Positions 1 through 9,011 of a stretch of 64,000 bases of DNA are shown here, piece by piece (position 1 is the first letter of the stretch; the number at the start of each line of letters is the position of its first letter). The DNA lies in NCBI RefSeq assembly GCF_963576675.1, contig NC_088915.1:5461001-5525000 (forward strand). Reading direction: 5' to 3'. This DNA comes from Euphorbia lathyris (Eukaryota > Streptophyta > Magnoliopsida > Malpighiales > Euphorbiaceae). The notes beneath the pieces were generated by a model, which saw only the letters and a program-made list of their open reading frames with translations, ran no database searches and was not told where the DNA came from. The position numbers were made by a program, and so were the translations under genes.

Positions 1-128
1 TCTTGTAACTTTTCTCTTTTTCTTTAATAATATTGGTTCGGGTTTGGTGTGATTTTCGGAGGTGCCAGTATTACTGGGATGTCTGTTTTTTTGCATCTTC
101 TCGTTAACCGGCCTTTAATAAAAAAAAT
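1..128 (+). mobile_element. 3' end of an L1-type LINE, rest lies outside the window
   Basis: This is the untranslated tail of a non-LTR retrotransposon running in from the left edge. It shares with the tail of the LINE at 29.4-35.0 kb the order GGGTTTGGT, a GGTGCC segment, TGGGATGTC, and CCTTTCAATAAAAAAA or CCTTTAATAAAAAAA. No coding sequence is visible. The two tails are clearly related but diverged, so this is a separate old insertion. Confidence 0.75.
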
Positions 129-296
129 ATATTTATTATTAGTTATTTATCTATTTATTTATTGAAGAAATTCGTTGTTATTTTTGTAGATAGTGTTTAT
201 TCGGATTGTTGATGTATATATGTAGTCAATATATAATATGTATTTGGTTTGTCTACTATTATTCATTGGTTAGTTATTTTTGTATTATTATTATAA

Positions 297-480
297 GGGT
301 AATTAATTTATTAGTTCCTATATTTTGGCAAAACACACTGTTTAATCCCTGTATTTTTAAAAACACACGGTAAGGTCTCTAACCTTTTTCTCGGTGAACT
401 GTTTAGTCCTTCCATCTGTTTGTTAGATTTTTTACCGTTTACGAATTCGAAAATGACTAAATTACCCTTTACTATTTATC
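297..480. mobile_element. One terminal arm of a Mutator-like MITE (same family as 21103-21589)
   Basis: The stretch starting GGGTAATTAATTTATTAG matches the terminal inverted repeat of the complete element at 21103-21589 and continues through the AAACACACTGTTTA and ACCGTTTACGAA segments. No matching right arm is present in the following kilobase, so it is truncated or was joined to other DNA. The decayed reading frame at 539-856 begins soon after it. Confidence 0.7.
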
Positions 481-538
481 AGTCAAAAGCAATTCACACC
501 TCTATATCTTTCACTCACAACTCGCACTCACAAAAAAA

Positions 539-856
539 AATGGAGAAAAGATTGAATCCCTAACCCATAATCGAATCACGTTGCGATCCATCAGACGACA
601 TAGAAATGAATTAAGAATAGAACGTGAAACTCAACTGATATTAGTCCATAATATAGAGCGTGCTGCAGAGGAGGAGGTGCAAACCCTAACTAACTGTGTT
701 ACACACGATATATTACCCTGAATGTTTTATGGATTGTCAAGTGTTGTCGACAATTCAATATCTAAGTTAAGGGATGAACTTAGAATTTTGAGGCATGTAG
801 ATGCAATAGCTACAGAGGAGAATCTCGAAGAGGATTCCGCAAAGAATGTGAAATAG
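539..856 (+). pseudogene. Unidentified decayed reading frame
   Basis: One frame stays open for about 105 codons apart from a TGA at 719-721, ending at TAG 854-856. It lacks an in-frame ATG at its start. The translation is rich in Arg and Glu (for example RRHRNELRIERETQ and IERAAEEEVQTL), which suggests a helical or coiled-coil segment, and it continues after the stop with KLRDELRILRH. I do not recognise a family. It follows the TIR arm at 297-480, so it may be the cargo or the ruined open reading frame of that element. Confidence 0.35.
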
Positions 857-1075
857 GATCCAGAATAGGATGCTTGAGTTATCTATGTTATTTAAACTTA
901 AACTTAAATATCTGTGTTATTTGAATGAATATGTTATTTAAACTTATATGTTTGCATTTTAAAGCATTACATTGATTATATATAAATATAAAGAACGCTA
1001 ATAATAAATTTAAGTATGTTAATAATAGAAAATAATAAATATTCTACCTTCAATAAAGTATTAAATTTATACAAG
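857..1075. other. AT-rich spacer without recognisable features
   Basis: Mostly A and T with short poly-A and TTAAACTTA repeats; I see no coding or terminal repeat structure. Confidence 0.5.
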
Positions 1076-2029
1076 TTATCTACGAGATACATGTGGCAAA
1101 TAAGCCTCCGTACCACATCCTCTAACCGTAATAGTGTGAGGGCCTTGTTCATTTTGATTCATTATAGGTGTTTTAGGATTATTAGACCTGACTACATCTT
1201 GGTTTTCCTCCATTATGGGCATTTCAGGATTATTGGACCCGACCACATCTTGGTTTTCCTCCACACTTTGTACTCATTCTCCTCTATCTTGTTGAGCGAC
1301 TGAAAAAAGATCATAACTTGGCATATTTAAGTCCAGGGCTGTTTGTGAATTATATGGTATAGACGATTCATAGACCAAATTATCGACAACAGAATCACCA
1401 CCATCAAATAACCATTGACTCGAGTCCATTGTTGAATTTATAGTCACATTGGTTTGTTCACTCCATTGAGTAGTATTGTAATTTGGATTTTCAAATAGTA
1501 CAATATTTTGTTGTGTTGTGAAAGAAAACATTCGATTGTTCTCCTATATGAGTTCCTTCAAATTGAAAGTTGAAATTAAAATTTTTAGGATTCAACTGAT
1601 GTGGAGATTGATGCATACTTGATTCATCAAGTGGACTGCTGAAAATTGGTCCTAGACCATCCCAAAATGTTATTGGGTCAATTGGGCCCCTGCCTCCCGT
1701 GTAGACTGTGGATCTGAGTCCCATATAGTTTGTGGAATTATTTGCTCTACATGTGGGTGAACTCCCTCCTATGTAGATTGGGTAATTGCCTCCTCCGCAG
1801 TTTGAGAATAAAGATCATACATCCTTCGAGTAGGTATTTATTAAATGCCTATTGGTGTTGGAAGTTATGAAATTTTCTCATGTCATGACAATATATTTCG
1901 TTTCCTTCTTGTTTCGGCTTCCGACTCAATCATACACGAAATTTACAAGGATGGTGGAGCAGGTTGTGGTTGATATGTATTATCCAGACAATACTCTTCA
2001 TTCAATCTAGCTAACATGCTGGCTGTCAT
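1076..2029 (-). pseudogene. Decayed C-terminal part of a plant mobile domain (PMD) protein gene
   Basis: Read on the minus strand, 1741-2020 gives a diverged copy of the C-terminus encoded by the PMD gene at 42.2-44.2 kb. A TYQPQPAPPSL-like segment is followed by a basic ETRRKRN stretch, then LPTPIGI and MYDLYSQ, which line up with TYIPQRAPPTL, KRRRRT, LPLPIGI and MYPMYGQ. Further downstream (1724 to 1076) the frames are rich in Asn, Gln and Ser and end in a VRGCGTEAYLPHVSRR-like tail. Several stops and frame changes interrupt it. The PMD fold occurs in Mutator-associated transposons and in a few domesticated plant proteins (the MAIN/MAIL group). Here only the C-terminal part survives, and its 5' partner exon is the fragment at 2639-2985. 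Confidence 0.6.
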
Positions 2030-2174
2030 AGCTCCCACAGAATGTTAGATTTATTGTATTTACAACCCGTTCACCGTTCACAAAATATATGGATGAACCC
2101 GGTAAAATTTCAAACTTAAAATGTTTTGAATATTTTAAATAATATTCTAACATATTACGTTTATAAATGTAAAA

Positions 2175-2549
2175 GATGATAGTATTATTTTGCAATGTCA
2201 AAGAACATTGGGATTCAAGGCATTTCGTAACATAGATCCAAAGATTGAAGAATATCTAAAATCATCTGGATTTAGTTGTATTACTAGTGTTGGCGGTATG
2301 TCAATTGACCAAACTTTAATCACTGCACTAGTTGAAAGATGGCGTCCAGAAACGCACACTTTTCACCTCACTGTCGGGGAAGCAGCTCCGACATTACAAG
2401 ACGTGGAAGTAATAACAGGGTTAAAAGTTGATGGTGTGGCCGTTAGTTGTGGTGAAACCTCTCTAGATTGGAAACAATATTGTCAAGATTTTTTAGGACG
2501 AGTGCCTCCTGGTGGTGAGTTAATTAGTGCACAATTAAAACTTAGTTAG
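2175..2549 (+). pseudogene. PMD protein N-terminal exon fragment, left arm of inverted repeat
   Basis: The frame encodes about 115 residues of the plant mobile domain: ILQCQRTLGFKAF, then ITSVGGMSIDQTLITALVERW and the hallmark RPETHTFHLTVGEA and TLQDVEVITGLKVDG. It matches residues about 45-160 of the intact PMD gene at 42.3-44.2 kb, including the block LVERWRPETHTFHLTVGEA. It stops at TAG 2547-2549, right after VPPGGELISAQLKLS, where the homology ends at the palindrome centre. A full protein would be about 500 residues, so this is a fragment. The TTACATTTATAAA-like sequence just upstream corresponds to the intron before exon 2 of such genes. Confidence 0.8.
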
Positions 2550-2638
2550 TTGAAACTTACTAGTGCACAATTAAAACTTACTAGATTTCAAAGTTGTCTT
2601 TCAACTAACTAAGTTTTAATTGTGCACCAATTAACTCA

Positions 2639-2985
2639 CTAGTAGGAGACACTCGTCCTAAAAAAATCTTGACAATATTGTTTCCAATCTAGAGAGGCTT
2701 CACCACAACTAACGACCACACCATCAACTTTTAACCCTGTTATTACTTCCACGTCTTGTAATGTCGGAGCTGCTTCCCCGACAGTGAGGTGAAAAGTGTG
2801 CGTTTCTAGACGCCATCTTTCAACTGGTACAATGATTAAAGTTTGGTCAATTGACATACCGCAAACACTAGTAATACAACTAAATCCAAATGATTTTAGA
2901 TATTCCTCAATCCTTGAATCTATATTACGAAATGCCTTGAATCCTGATGCTCTTTGACATCGCAAAACAACACCATCATCTCATA
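2639..2985 (-). pseudogene. PMD protein N-terminal exon fragment, right arm of inverted repeat
   Basis: This is the mirror copy of 2175-2549. It keeps LRCQRASGFKAF, ETHTFHLTVGEAAPTLQDVEV and GLKVDG, but has more substitutions: VGG has become VCG, TALVERWRPE has become IVPVERWRLE, and the frame drifts to FRTSVSY before stopping. It points the same way as the C-terminal remnant at 1076-2029, so it is probably the original 5' part of that broken gene, with the left arm being the secondary inverted copy. The family role is inferred only from the PMD motif. Confidence 0.75.
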
Positions 2986-3730
2986 CATTTATAGACGTAA
3001 TATGTTAGAATATTATTCAAAATATTCAAAACATTTAGTAACACTAATATGTTAAGTTTGAAATTTTACCGGGTTCATCCATATATTTTGTGAACGGTGA
3101 ACGAGTTGTAGATACAATAAATCTACATTTTGTGGATGAGATTGTATAACTTGTTCAGCTCTTCTTCCATATGTCATTGTCTCTTAAGAGTTCAGATACA
3201 TAATAAATCATAGTAAAATTTGATCAGTATAATATTTTGACTAATTATAATGGTAAATAATTACACAGTAAAATACGTGAAAACCAAATATTTACCTAAG
3301 TATAATCATACCTATATATAACTAAAAAAAACCATTTACATTCTAAAATCCCCACAAAATAAAATATAGGGAAAAGTACAAAAATAAACTTTGTGGTTTG
3401 ACCCATTTTCGAACTGCACCCCTGTGGTTTAAAAGTTTGCAAGTTGGTACCATGAACTTCATTCCGTTAGCAAACATATACCAAATTGACTAACGGTGTT
3501 AAAAGTCAAAAGGAAAAGAGTTAATTTGGTCCTTATATTTATTTATTTTATAAATTAACCTTTATTATTATCTAATTATCATAAACAAACCCCAAAATTA
3601 AAAATAAGAATCAAAAACACCATCTTCTTTCTCTCTCTACTTTTATTAATTTTTATCTCGCTAAAATTAATTAAACATGAGAGTCTAGCTTTACAAACAA
3701 GAGTTTAATCTCAACCAACATGATCAAAGA

Positions 3731-4195
3731 TTAACCATAATGAAGTCTCCAAGAGCACCAATAGGAGTTTTCCCCCTGCCCAGCTTCAAAGTAAAAAACC
3801 AACATAGCAATCATAGCAATTCTAGCATGTTTTATCCCGGAAAGTTTCAATCTATCAAACATATCTTCATCAGCAATATAAACACCATTTTTAATTTCAC
3901 ATGCAAATCCCAATGGATTGAAAAATTTCCCACCAGGATAACATTGTTCACCTGTTGCATTTGCGAAATTCTCCGATGTTCTTGACCATGGTGTTGCCCA
4001 TTCAATTGATTGAGAATCGACCCATCTTTTGCTTTCAACCCATCCCATCAGAAGAAGTTGTGTGCCTAAATAGAGTGTCGATGGAGAACGGTGCGATTGC
4101 GCCTGGATCGGCGCCGGCTTCAAACCAAGGGATGCCGGTCCAGGCTTGGCCGATGAAGATTCCGAGAACTGCTTCCATGGCCGATGAAGAGTAAC
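3731..4195 (-). pseudogene. LHCB6: Captured fragment of LHCB6 (CP24, minor photosystem II antenna protein)
   Basis: LHCB6 encodes the chloroplast thylakoid chlorophyll a/b-binding protein CP24, which links the major antenna to the photosystem II core. On the minus strand, 4178 to 4060 reads [13 protein letters not shown], then [16 protein letters not shown]. After a one-base shift the frame continues [53 protein letters not shown] and the third helix [22 protein letters not shown] five-residue gap follows RWVD, one glycine has become cysteine (EQCYPGG), and an extra G at about 3778 shifts the frame before the normal C-terminus. The transit peptide and first membrane helix are missing. It lies entirely inside the TIR element, so it is transposon cargo and not a working gene. 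Confidence 0.88.
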
Positions 4196-4569
4196 TATCG
4201 CTCCAGTCGCGGCCGGTTGTCTGATACTAACGTTAGTCACAGTTCTGGCACCCGCTGCCGTCGGCGGGAGTAGTTGCTTACACATTCAAAAACATCGCAT
4301 CCGCTTCCTGGAGGTGAAGGTCTGGTCTGTGATGAAGCTGATGAATCCAAACCGGCCATTGACAGGACAATAAGAAAAACGATTTATGCTTTTTTTCTTA
4401 ATATAAATATATAATAAAGAAAGAAATTATTTAATTTGAGATTATTAAAAACTGTTTATGGATTTTGTTTTTGGTTTTGTTAAAAATTGATTATATTGGA
4501 AACAAGGAAAAAGAAAAAGATTAAAATTATAGAAAAACAAAAGAGAAGAGTGCAAAAAAGAAAAAAATA
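4196..4569 (-). other. Remaining cargo and AT-rich inner part of the Pack-MULE-like element
   Basis: 4196-4370 is still GC-rich and probably captured DNA, but I cannot match its translation (SMAGLDSSASSQTRPSPPG in one frame) to LHCB6 or to another family. 4370-4569 is AT-rich, purine-rich on the plus strand, and leads into the right inverted repeat. Confidence 0.4.
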
Positions 4570-4858
4570 AATAAATTGAAGAGAAGTGGAGAAGACGGTG
4601 TAATTGATTTTTATTTTTTATTTTGGAGTTTGTTTGTGGTAAATAGATAATAAGGGGAGTTAATTTATAAAATAAATTAAATATAAGGATCAAATTAACT
4701 CTTTTCCTTTTGACTTTTAACACCGTTAGTCAATTTGGTATATATTTGCTAACGGAATGAAGTTCATGATGCCAACTTGCAAACTTTTAAACCACAAGGG
4801 TGCAGTTCGAAAATGGGCCAAACCACAAGGTTTATTTTTGTACTTTTCCCTAAAATAT

Positions 4859-5084
4859 ATTTAACTAAAAAAATTATAACTAAATATATAACTAAAAAAA
4901 CTATTTACATACTAAAAAAACCAAATATATTTAACTAACACATTTATTAATTAAAAATATATTTAACTACAAACCAAATATATTTAACTAACCCATTTAT
5001 TAACTAAAAATATAATTACCTAAAATTATTTAACTACATAGATAAATTATACAACTGTAAAAATAAAAATAAATTACATTTATC
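4859..5084. repeat. AT-rich stretch with short dispersed repeats
   Basis: Variants of AACCAAATATATTTAACTAA occur about five times between 4859 and 5035, and once more near 6085. No coding sequence is visible. Confidence 0.5.
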
Positions 5085-5940
5085 CTTTTGATGTTCTTCA
5101 CACTAAAATTATAGAAACATAATAGACAAAATAAATTAACAATATCATTTACTTAATATAAAATTAACTTCATAAAAAATATGTTAGCATTTATAATTAT
5201 CAAAGGTTAATTGTTAATTTGAGGTTATAGGTTTGTAACAAAATATGAAGAATAAAGAGAGCAAGATTGAGGGGTGGGTTTAGAAGGTTATGTTTTATAG
5301 TGGGATTTTATAATAATTATGTCTAATTACGGGGTGCAAAGGAGTAATTTTCCACATTTGTTTTTGTGGGTTGTTAAATACCGTCCCCATTTGGATTTTT
5401 TTGCATTTCTCATAATTTTGATAAAAAACTGAAAATTCTCTCTTCAAAATCATAAACCTGAACAACAATAATTGAAATTATGAAAATAATTGATGTGTGA
5501 CAACCCGAACCCCGAAAATGGATGCTTACAAGTCGGAAACATTAAAATTTACATTTTTTTTATCAAAGAACTCATGAAAATAGTATATATTTTTTATGAC
5601 GATTTTACATTTTTCGTTACAAAAAATTAGAGAATTTGCATTTTTTTGTCACAAAAAATTGCACAATTTAGTATTTTTTTGTCACTAAAACTTTTACGAT
5701 TTTGCACCTGCCAAAATTTGGCCTAAACGGATGCCGCATCCTTTTAGGCCAAATTTTAGCCAATTCTCTAAACAAAAATTACGTTTTGAAAAAAATTATG
5801 AAAATGGCAAAATCATCCAAATGGGGACGGTAAATAGTAAAACACTTGTTTTTTTCCTTCTAACCCGATTATCGGTTTCAGAAAAACCGGTTATTTGTTA
5901 ACCAGTCTCTTGACCATGGTTTTCTTAGAAATTGGGGTCA
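5085..5940. repeat. Copy A of a module with paired hairpins, interrupted by a MITE
   Basis: 5085-5370 and 5841-5940 together match the modules at 6465-6795 and 7485-7775: GATGTTCTTC, AAACATAATA, AGCAAGATTGAGGGGTGGG, TTATGTTTTA, GGGGTGCAAA-AGTAATTTTC, then the ACCGGTTAT hairpin region. The MITE at 5371-5840 splits it. The hairpin arms in this copy are degenerate, so it is the oldest or least constrained copy. Confidence 0.65.
5371..5840. mobile_element. MITE with TTGTTAAATACCGTCCCC-type inverted ends
   Basis: The ends TTGTTAAATACCGTCCCC and GGGGACGGTAAATAGTAA are imperfect inverted repeats. The interior (AAAATCATAAACCTGAACAA, TGTGACAACCCGAACCCC, TTTTTTATGACGATTTTA) is shared with the element at 14014-14627. 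Near the right end lies an inverted repeat, TTTGGCCTAAA and TTTAGGCCAAA, at about 5717-5752. No open reading frame. Confidence 0.75.
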
Positions 5941-6106
5941 TTATGTTAAAAGAAAAAGACTAAATTTAATTTTAACGTTTTTGGTAAAACACTGATTTAG
6001 TTTTACTGCATTAAATGATTCAAATTTAACCCTAATATTTAAAAAAAAAATATCGATTTACTGAAATTTTGAAAAACATGTTTCAAACCAAATATATTTA
6101 ACTAAG

Positions 6107-6397
6107 GTGCTGTTTGATAAAACTGAAAATTAAGTGCTGAAAAAATAAGTACTAAATTTTAAGTGCTGAATATTATAAGTGCTGAAAATATTGAATGATT
6201 TAATTTTTAAAAAAATATTAGTTGATAATGTTTAACTTAAAATGATAAGTTAAATATTTTGACTTATCAAAATAAGTGGTTTTTAACTTAATTAACTAAT
6301 TTAAGTGGTGAAAAAACAACCGTTATCAAACGCACTTAAATTAAATAAGTGCTTAACATTTTAATTTAAACAATTAAGTGGTTTATCAAACAACTCG
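6107..6397. mobile_element. hAT-like MITE
   Basis: Inverted ends GTGCTGTTTGATAAA and TTTATCAAACAACTCG flank an AT-rich interior built of AAGTGCTGAA and TTAAGTGG repeats. The flanks TTAACTAAG and TTTACTAAG (6098-6106 and 6398-6406) look like a target duplication of 8-9 bp with one change. It is non-coding. Confidence 0.7.
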
Positions 6398-6464
6398 TTT
6401 ACTAAGTAAATACATAATTATCCAAAAATATATAAAATTATACAATTATAAAAATTAAATTAAA

Positions 6465-6795
6465 TTACATACCTTGTTTTTAAGAAGATGCTTTGATGTT
6501 CTTCCTAGAAACATAATAAGCAAAATAAATTAATAATATGAAGAAGAGAGTAAGAAGGAAGAGAGGAAGATTGAGGGGTGGGATTAGAAACTTATGTTTT
6601 ACAGTATATAAATAGATAGAGAGATGGGGTTTTATTACAATTATGTTTAATTACAGGGTGCAAAAGAGTAATTTTCTACCATTGAGTACTGACACCGGTT
6701 ATTTTAAAACCGGTGTCAGAGAGACCGGTTATCTATTAACCGGTCTCATGGCTATCTTTATTTCCTTACCCAGAGCATCGGGCAGACCATTCACC
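6465..6795. repeat. Copy B of the module with paired hairpins
   Basis: Best-preserved copy. It runs from GATGCTTTGATGTTCTTCC through GAAGAGAGTAAG, TTGAGGGGTGGGATTAG, a TATATAAATAGATAG stretch and GGTGCAAAAGAGTAATTTTC to two hairpins: GACACCGGTT/AACCGGTGTC (6691-6717) and GAGACCGGTTA/TAACCGGTCTC (6721-6747), then CCCAGAGCATCGGGCAGAC. A short open frame across it (6643-6849) is not supported by anything else. Confidence 0.75.
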
Positions 6796-6807
6796 ACCAA
6801 TTATTCA

Positions 6808-7297
6808 TGGGTAAATTACACATATAGCACTAAAGTTTATCCATTTTAATATTATGGCCATAAAATTTCAAATTCTTAACGGTAAGGTCACTTAACTTTA
6901 CACTTTTTAACACAAGTGGTCACTCAACGCCTCAAAACGACCGTTAGTAAAAAATTTAAAAAGTTAATGATATTCTAGGAAATTTTAATTCTTAAAAGTT
7001 TTCGTTTTGAGGTCATTTATATGTTGTTTGTTTAGAAGAAGAGATTGAATTTTATAGAGAAAACTCCAAAAATGTGATTTTTGAAATAAAAAATGTGGTT
7101 TCATTGTAAATGTCGTTCTAAACAACTTTAATTCTTGAATTTTTTTTTTTTTTGAGATTGTTAACGTTCATTTGGAAAAGTTAGTTAAAATGTGTTAAAA
7201 AATATAAAGTTCAGTGATCATACTGTTAGGAATTGAATTTCAATGACCACAATATTAAAATAGGTAAAGTTTAAGCCATGGTTGTAATTTACCTCAC
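6808..7297. mobile_element. Family A MITE (Mutator-like, GGGTAAATTACA ends)
   Basis: Ends GGGTAAATTACAC and GTAATTTACC are inverted. The flanks repeat AATTATTCA perfectly (6799-6807 and 7298-7306), a 9-bp target duplication as in Mutator-like elements. Internal landmarks shared with copies at 7802, 17227 and 51912 are CACTCAACGCCTCAAAACGACC, TTTCGTTTTGAGGTCATTTA and AATGTCGTTCTAAACAACTT (each given here only in part). Confidence 0.85.
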
Positions 7298-7484
7298 AAT
7301 TATTCAACAAGCTTTTATATTTACAATTACAAATAATGTTTAAAAATGGTTAACGATACCAACTATATAGATACCGATTTGCAAAAATGTAAAATTACAG
7401 AGATTTTATTAAAAATCAACCCTAAATTATACAATTATAAAGATTGAGGGATGGGGTTAGAAACTTATGTTTAATTATAATAGA

Positions 7485-7775
7485 GGTTGTTGACACTAAA
7501 ATCATAAAAATATAATAAAAAAATAGATTAATAATACGAAAAAGAGAGCAAGATTGATGGATGGGGTTAAAAACTTATGTTTTACAGTATATAAATAGAT
7601 AGATAGATGGGGTTTTATTATAATTATGTTTAATTAAGGGGTGCAAAAGAGTAATTTTCTACAATTGAGTACTGACACCGGTTATTGTGAATAACCGGTG
7701 TCAGAGAAACCGGTTATCCATTAACCGGTCTCTTGGTTATCTTTATTTCTTTACTCAGAGCATTGGGCAGACGGT
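7485..7775. repeat. Copy C of the module with paired hairpins
   Basis: It repeats copy B closely, including TATATAAATAGATAG, GGTGCAAAAGAGTAATTTTC, hairpin GACACCGGTTAT/ATAACCGGTGTC (7674-7702), a second hairpin AAACCGGTTA/TAACCGGT-TC (about 7705-7731) and CAGAGCATTGGGCAGAC. A short extra fragment (AAAGATTGAGGGATGGGG) sits just left at about 7440. Confidence 0.75.
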
Positions 7776-7801
7776 AAAGTTCACCACCACCAATAATTCA
7801 T

Positions 7802-8248
7802 GGGTAAATACTGAACTTTAATTTTTAATGATATGACCCTAAAATTTACATTTTTTAATACTCTATTCAATTTTAATTAGCTTTTCAAAATTACACGTCA
7901 AAATAAAAATATTCAAGAATTAAAGTTGTTCAGAACGAGATTGGTTTCATTTTTTATTTTTCAATATCACTTTTTTTTAGCTTTCCGTCTCTAAAAATTC
8001 ACACTCATTCCTAACCAAACAACACTTAAATTACCTTAAAACAAAAAAATTCAAAAATTAAAGTTTATTAGAATATCATTAAATCTTTGAATTTTTTTAT
8101 TTTGAGATCATCAATGGTCGTTTTGAGACGTTGAATGTCTACTAGTGTTAAAAAGTGTAAAATTCAGTTGTCATTCTTTAAGAATTAAAGTTCACTAACC
8201 ATAATGTTAAAATGAGTAAAGTTCAGTGACCATAAGTGTAAGTTACCC
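7802..8248. mobile_element. Family A MITE, second copy, diverged
   Basis: Starts GGGTAAATACTG and ends GTAAGTTACCC, with the family's internal order partly deleted near the left end. It follows module copy C at nearly the same place as the first MITE follows copy B, so module and MITE were probably duplicated together. Confidence 0.7.
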
Positions 8249-8552
8249 GAAAAAAAGTGGGATAAAGGTATTTTTCTCCTACAATTATTCGGGTTAAACA
8301 CACAAATGGGGTTAATTATAGAAATAATTCTTAATTTAAGGATAATTAAAAATTATTTTCTCATAAAGGGCTATTTTTAATCCTTAGTTAAAAGTAGTCC
8401 CATTATGGGGCTTCAGCCACCGCAATGGAAAAAAAAAAGGTAATTTGTCTAATCTCGTTACAAAGTTGTATAATAATATTGCTTAATTATATGAAAAATT
8501 AATATATTAAATAAATTAAAATATTTTAATTTTACTTCCGTTTATTCTATTT
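8249..8552. other. Spacer, no feature recognised
   Basis: AT-rich, with a short GC-richer piece around 8400-8430. No open reading frame or terminal repeat was found. Confidence 0.4.
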
Positions 8553-8750
8553 AGGGATAAAGTATAAAAATACCCTTAACATTTGCAAGTAGGATCAATT
8601 TTATCCCTAACGTTTAAAGTGATACAATTTTACTCCTAACGTTGACAGTCAATAGTAATATTACCCCTAACATTGGCAAGTTTGGTCAATTTCAGACATA
8701 ATTATGAAACACAGAATTTTGTTCCTTATTCTGCACAAATTGCATATGAT
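8553..8750. mobile_element. Family B MITE, left-end fragment
   Basis: It begins AGGGATAAAGTATAAAAATACCC and carries the family's repeated CCCCTAACGTT phrases, then breaks off after GCACAAATTGCATATGA. The adjacent complete copy at 9012-9595 contains the same left half. Confidence 0.75.
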
Positions 8751-9011
8751 AGGTCATTAGACCCTATCCTTGTGTGCCAACATAATTATAAAAGTGAGGA
8801 GCGTGTGTTTGGAGTCCAATATGTTGATTGATCCACGTGTCTCCAAACACTCTTCTGAATACCATCCCAGTAATGCTAAGATCTTTGACTTTGGTTAAGC
8901 TTCAGTTGAGACTGACCATTATCATTATCTTGAATGGGCCAATACCCATCTGAGGTATTCGGATCATGATGGGCCTTCTTAATAAAAACTCAAATGATTT
9001 GATACTATATT
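8751..9011. other. Unassigned 260-bp segment between two family B copies
   Basis: Less AT-rich than its surroundings, with GTGTTTGGAGTCC and TCTCCAAACACTC as a short inverted pair. No reading frame or known element was recognised. Confidence 0.4.

Larger units (their letters stand above)
2030..3139. repeat. Large inverted repeat (arms about 525 and 540 bp, 43-bp spacer) built from a PMD exon
   Basis: The left arm 2030-2555 and right arm 2599-3139 are reverse complements of each other with scattered mismatches and a roughly 14-nt insertion in the right arm. Each arm holds the same PMD N-terminal exon and the intron-like sequence before it. The spacer contains another copy of the TAGTGCACAATTAAAACTTA motif that also ends each arm. 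A transcript through this region in either direction could fold into a hairpin of about 500 bp. Confidence 0.9.
3368..4851. mobile_element. Pack-MULE-like element with ~275-bp terminal inverted repeats and captured host gene
   Basis: The ends AGGGAAAAGTAC and GTACTTTTCCCT begin terminal inverted repeats that can be followed for about 275 bp on each side (3368-3645 and 4570-4851). The flanks repeat AAAATAT (3361-3367 and 4852-4858), possibly 8 bp as AAAATATA, which suggests a target duplication. It carries no transposase. Between the arms lies a GC-richer stretch copied from the nuclear gene LHCB6. Long inverted repeats around a gene fragment are the layout of non-autonomous Mutator-like elements that carry host genes; the 7-8 bp duplication is shorter than the 9 bp usual for that superfamily, so a hAT assignment is not excluded. 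Confidence 0.8.

Noticed and set aside
3740..4194. Plus-strand open frames of 79-81 codons over the LHCB6 fragment
   Set aside because: They are antisense shadows of the captured minus-strand coding sequence.
4445..4723. 92-codon minus-strand frame in the right arm of the Pack-MULE-like element
   Set aside because: Lys/Asn/Phe/Leu-rich translation of AT-rich terminal repeat; the left arm does not conserve it.
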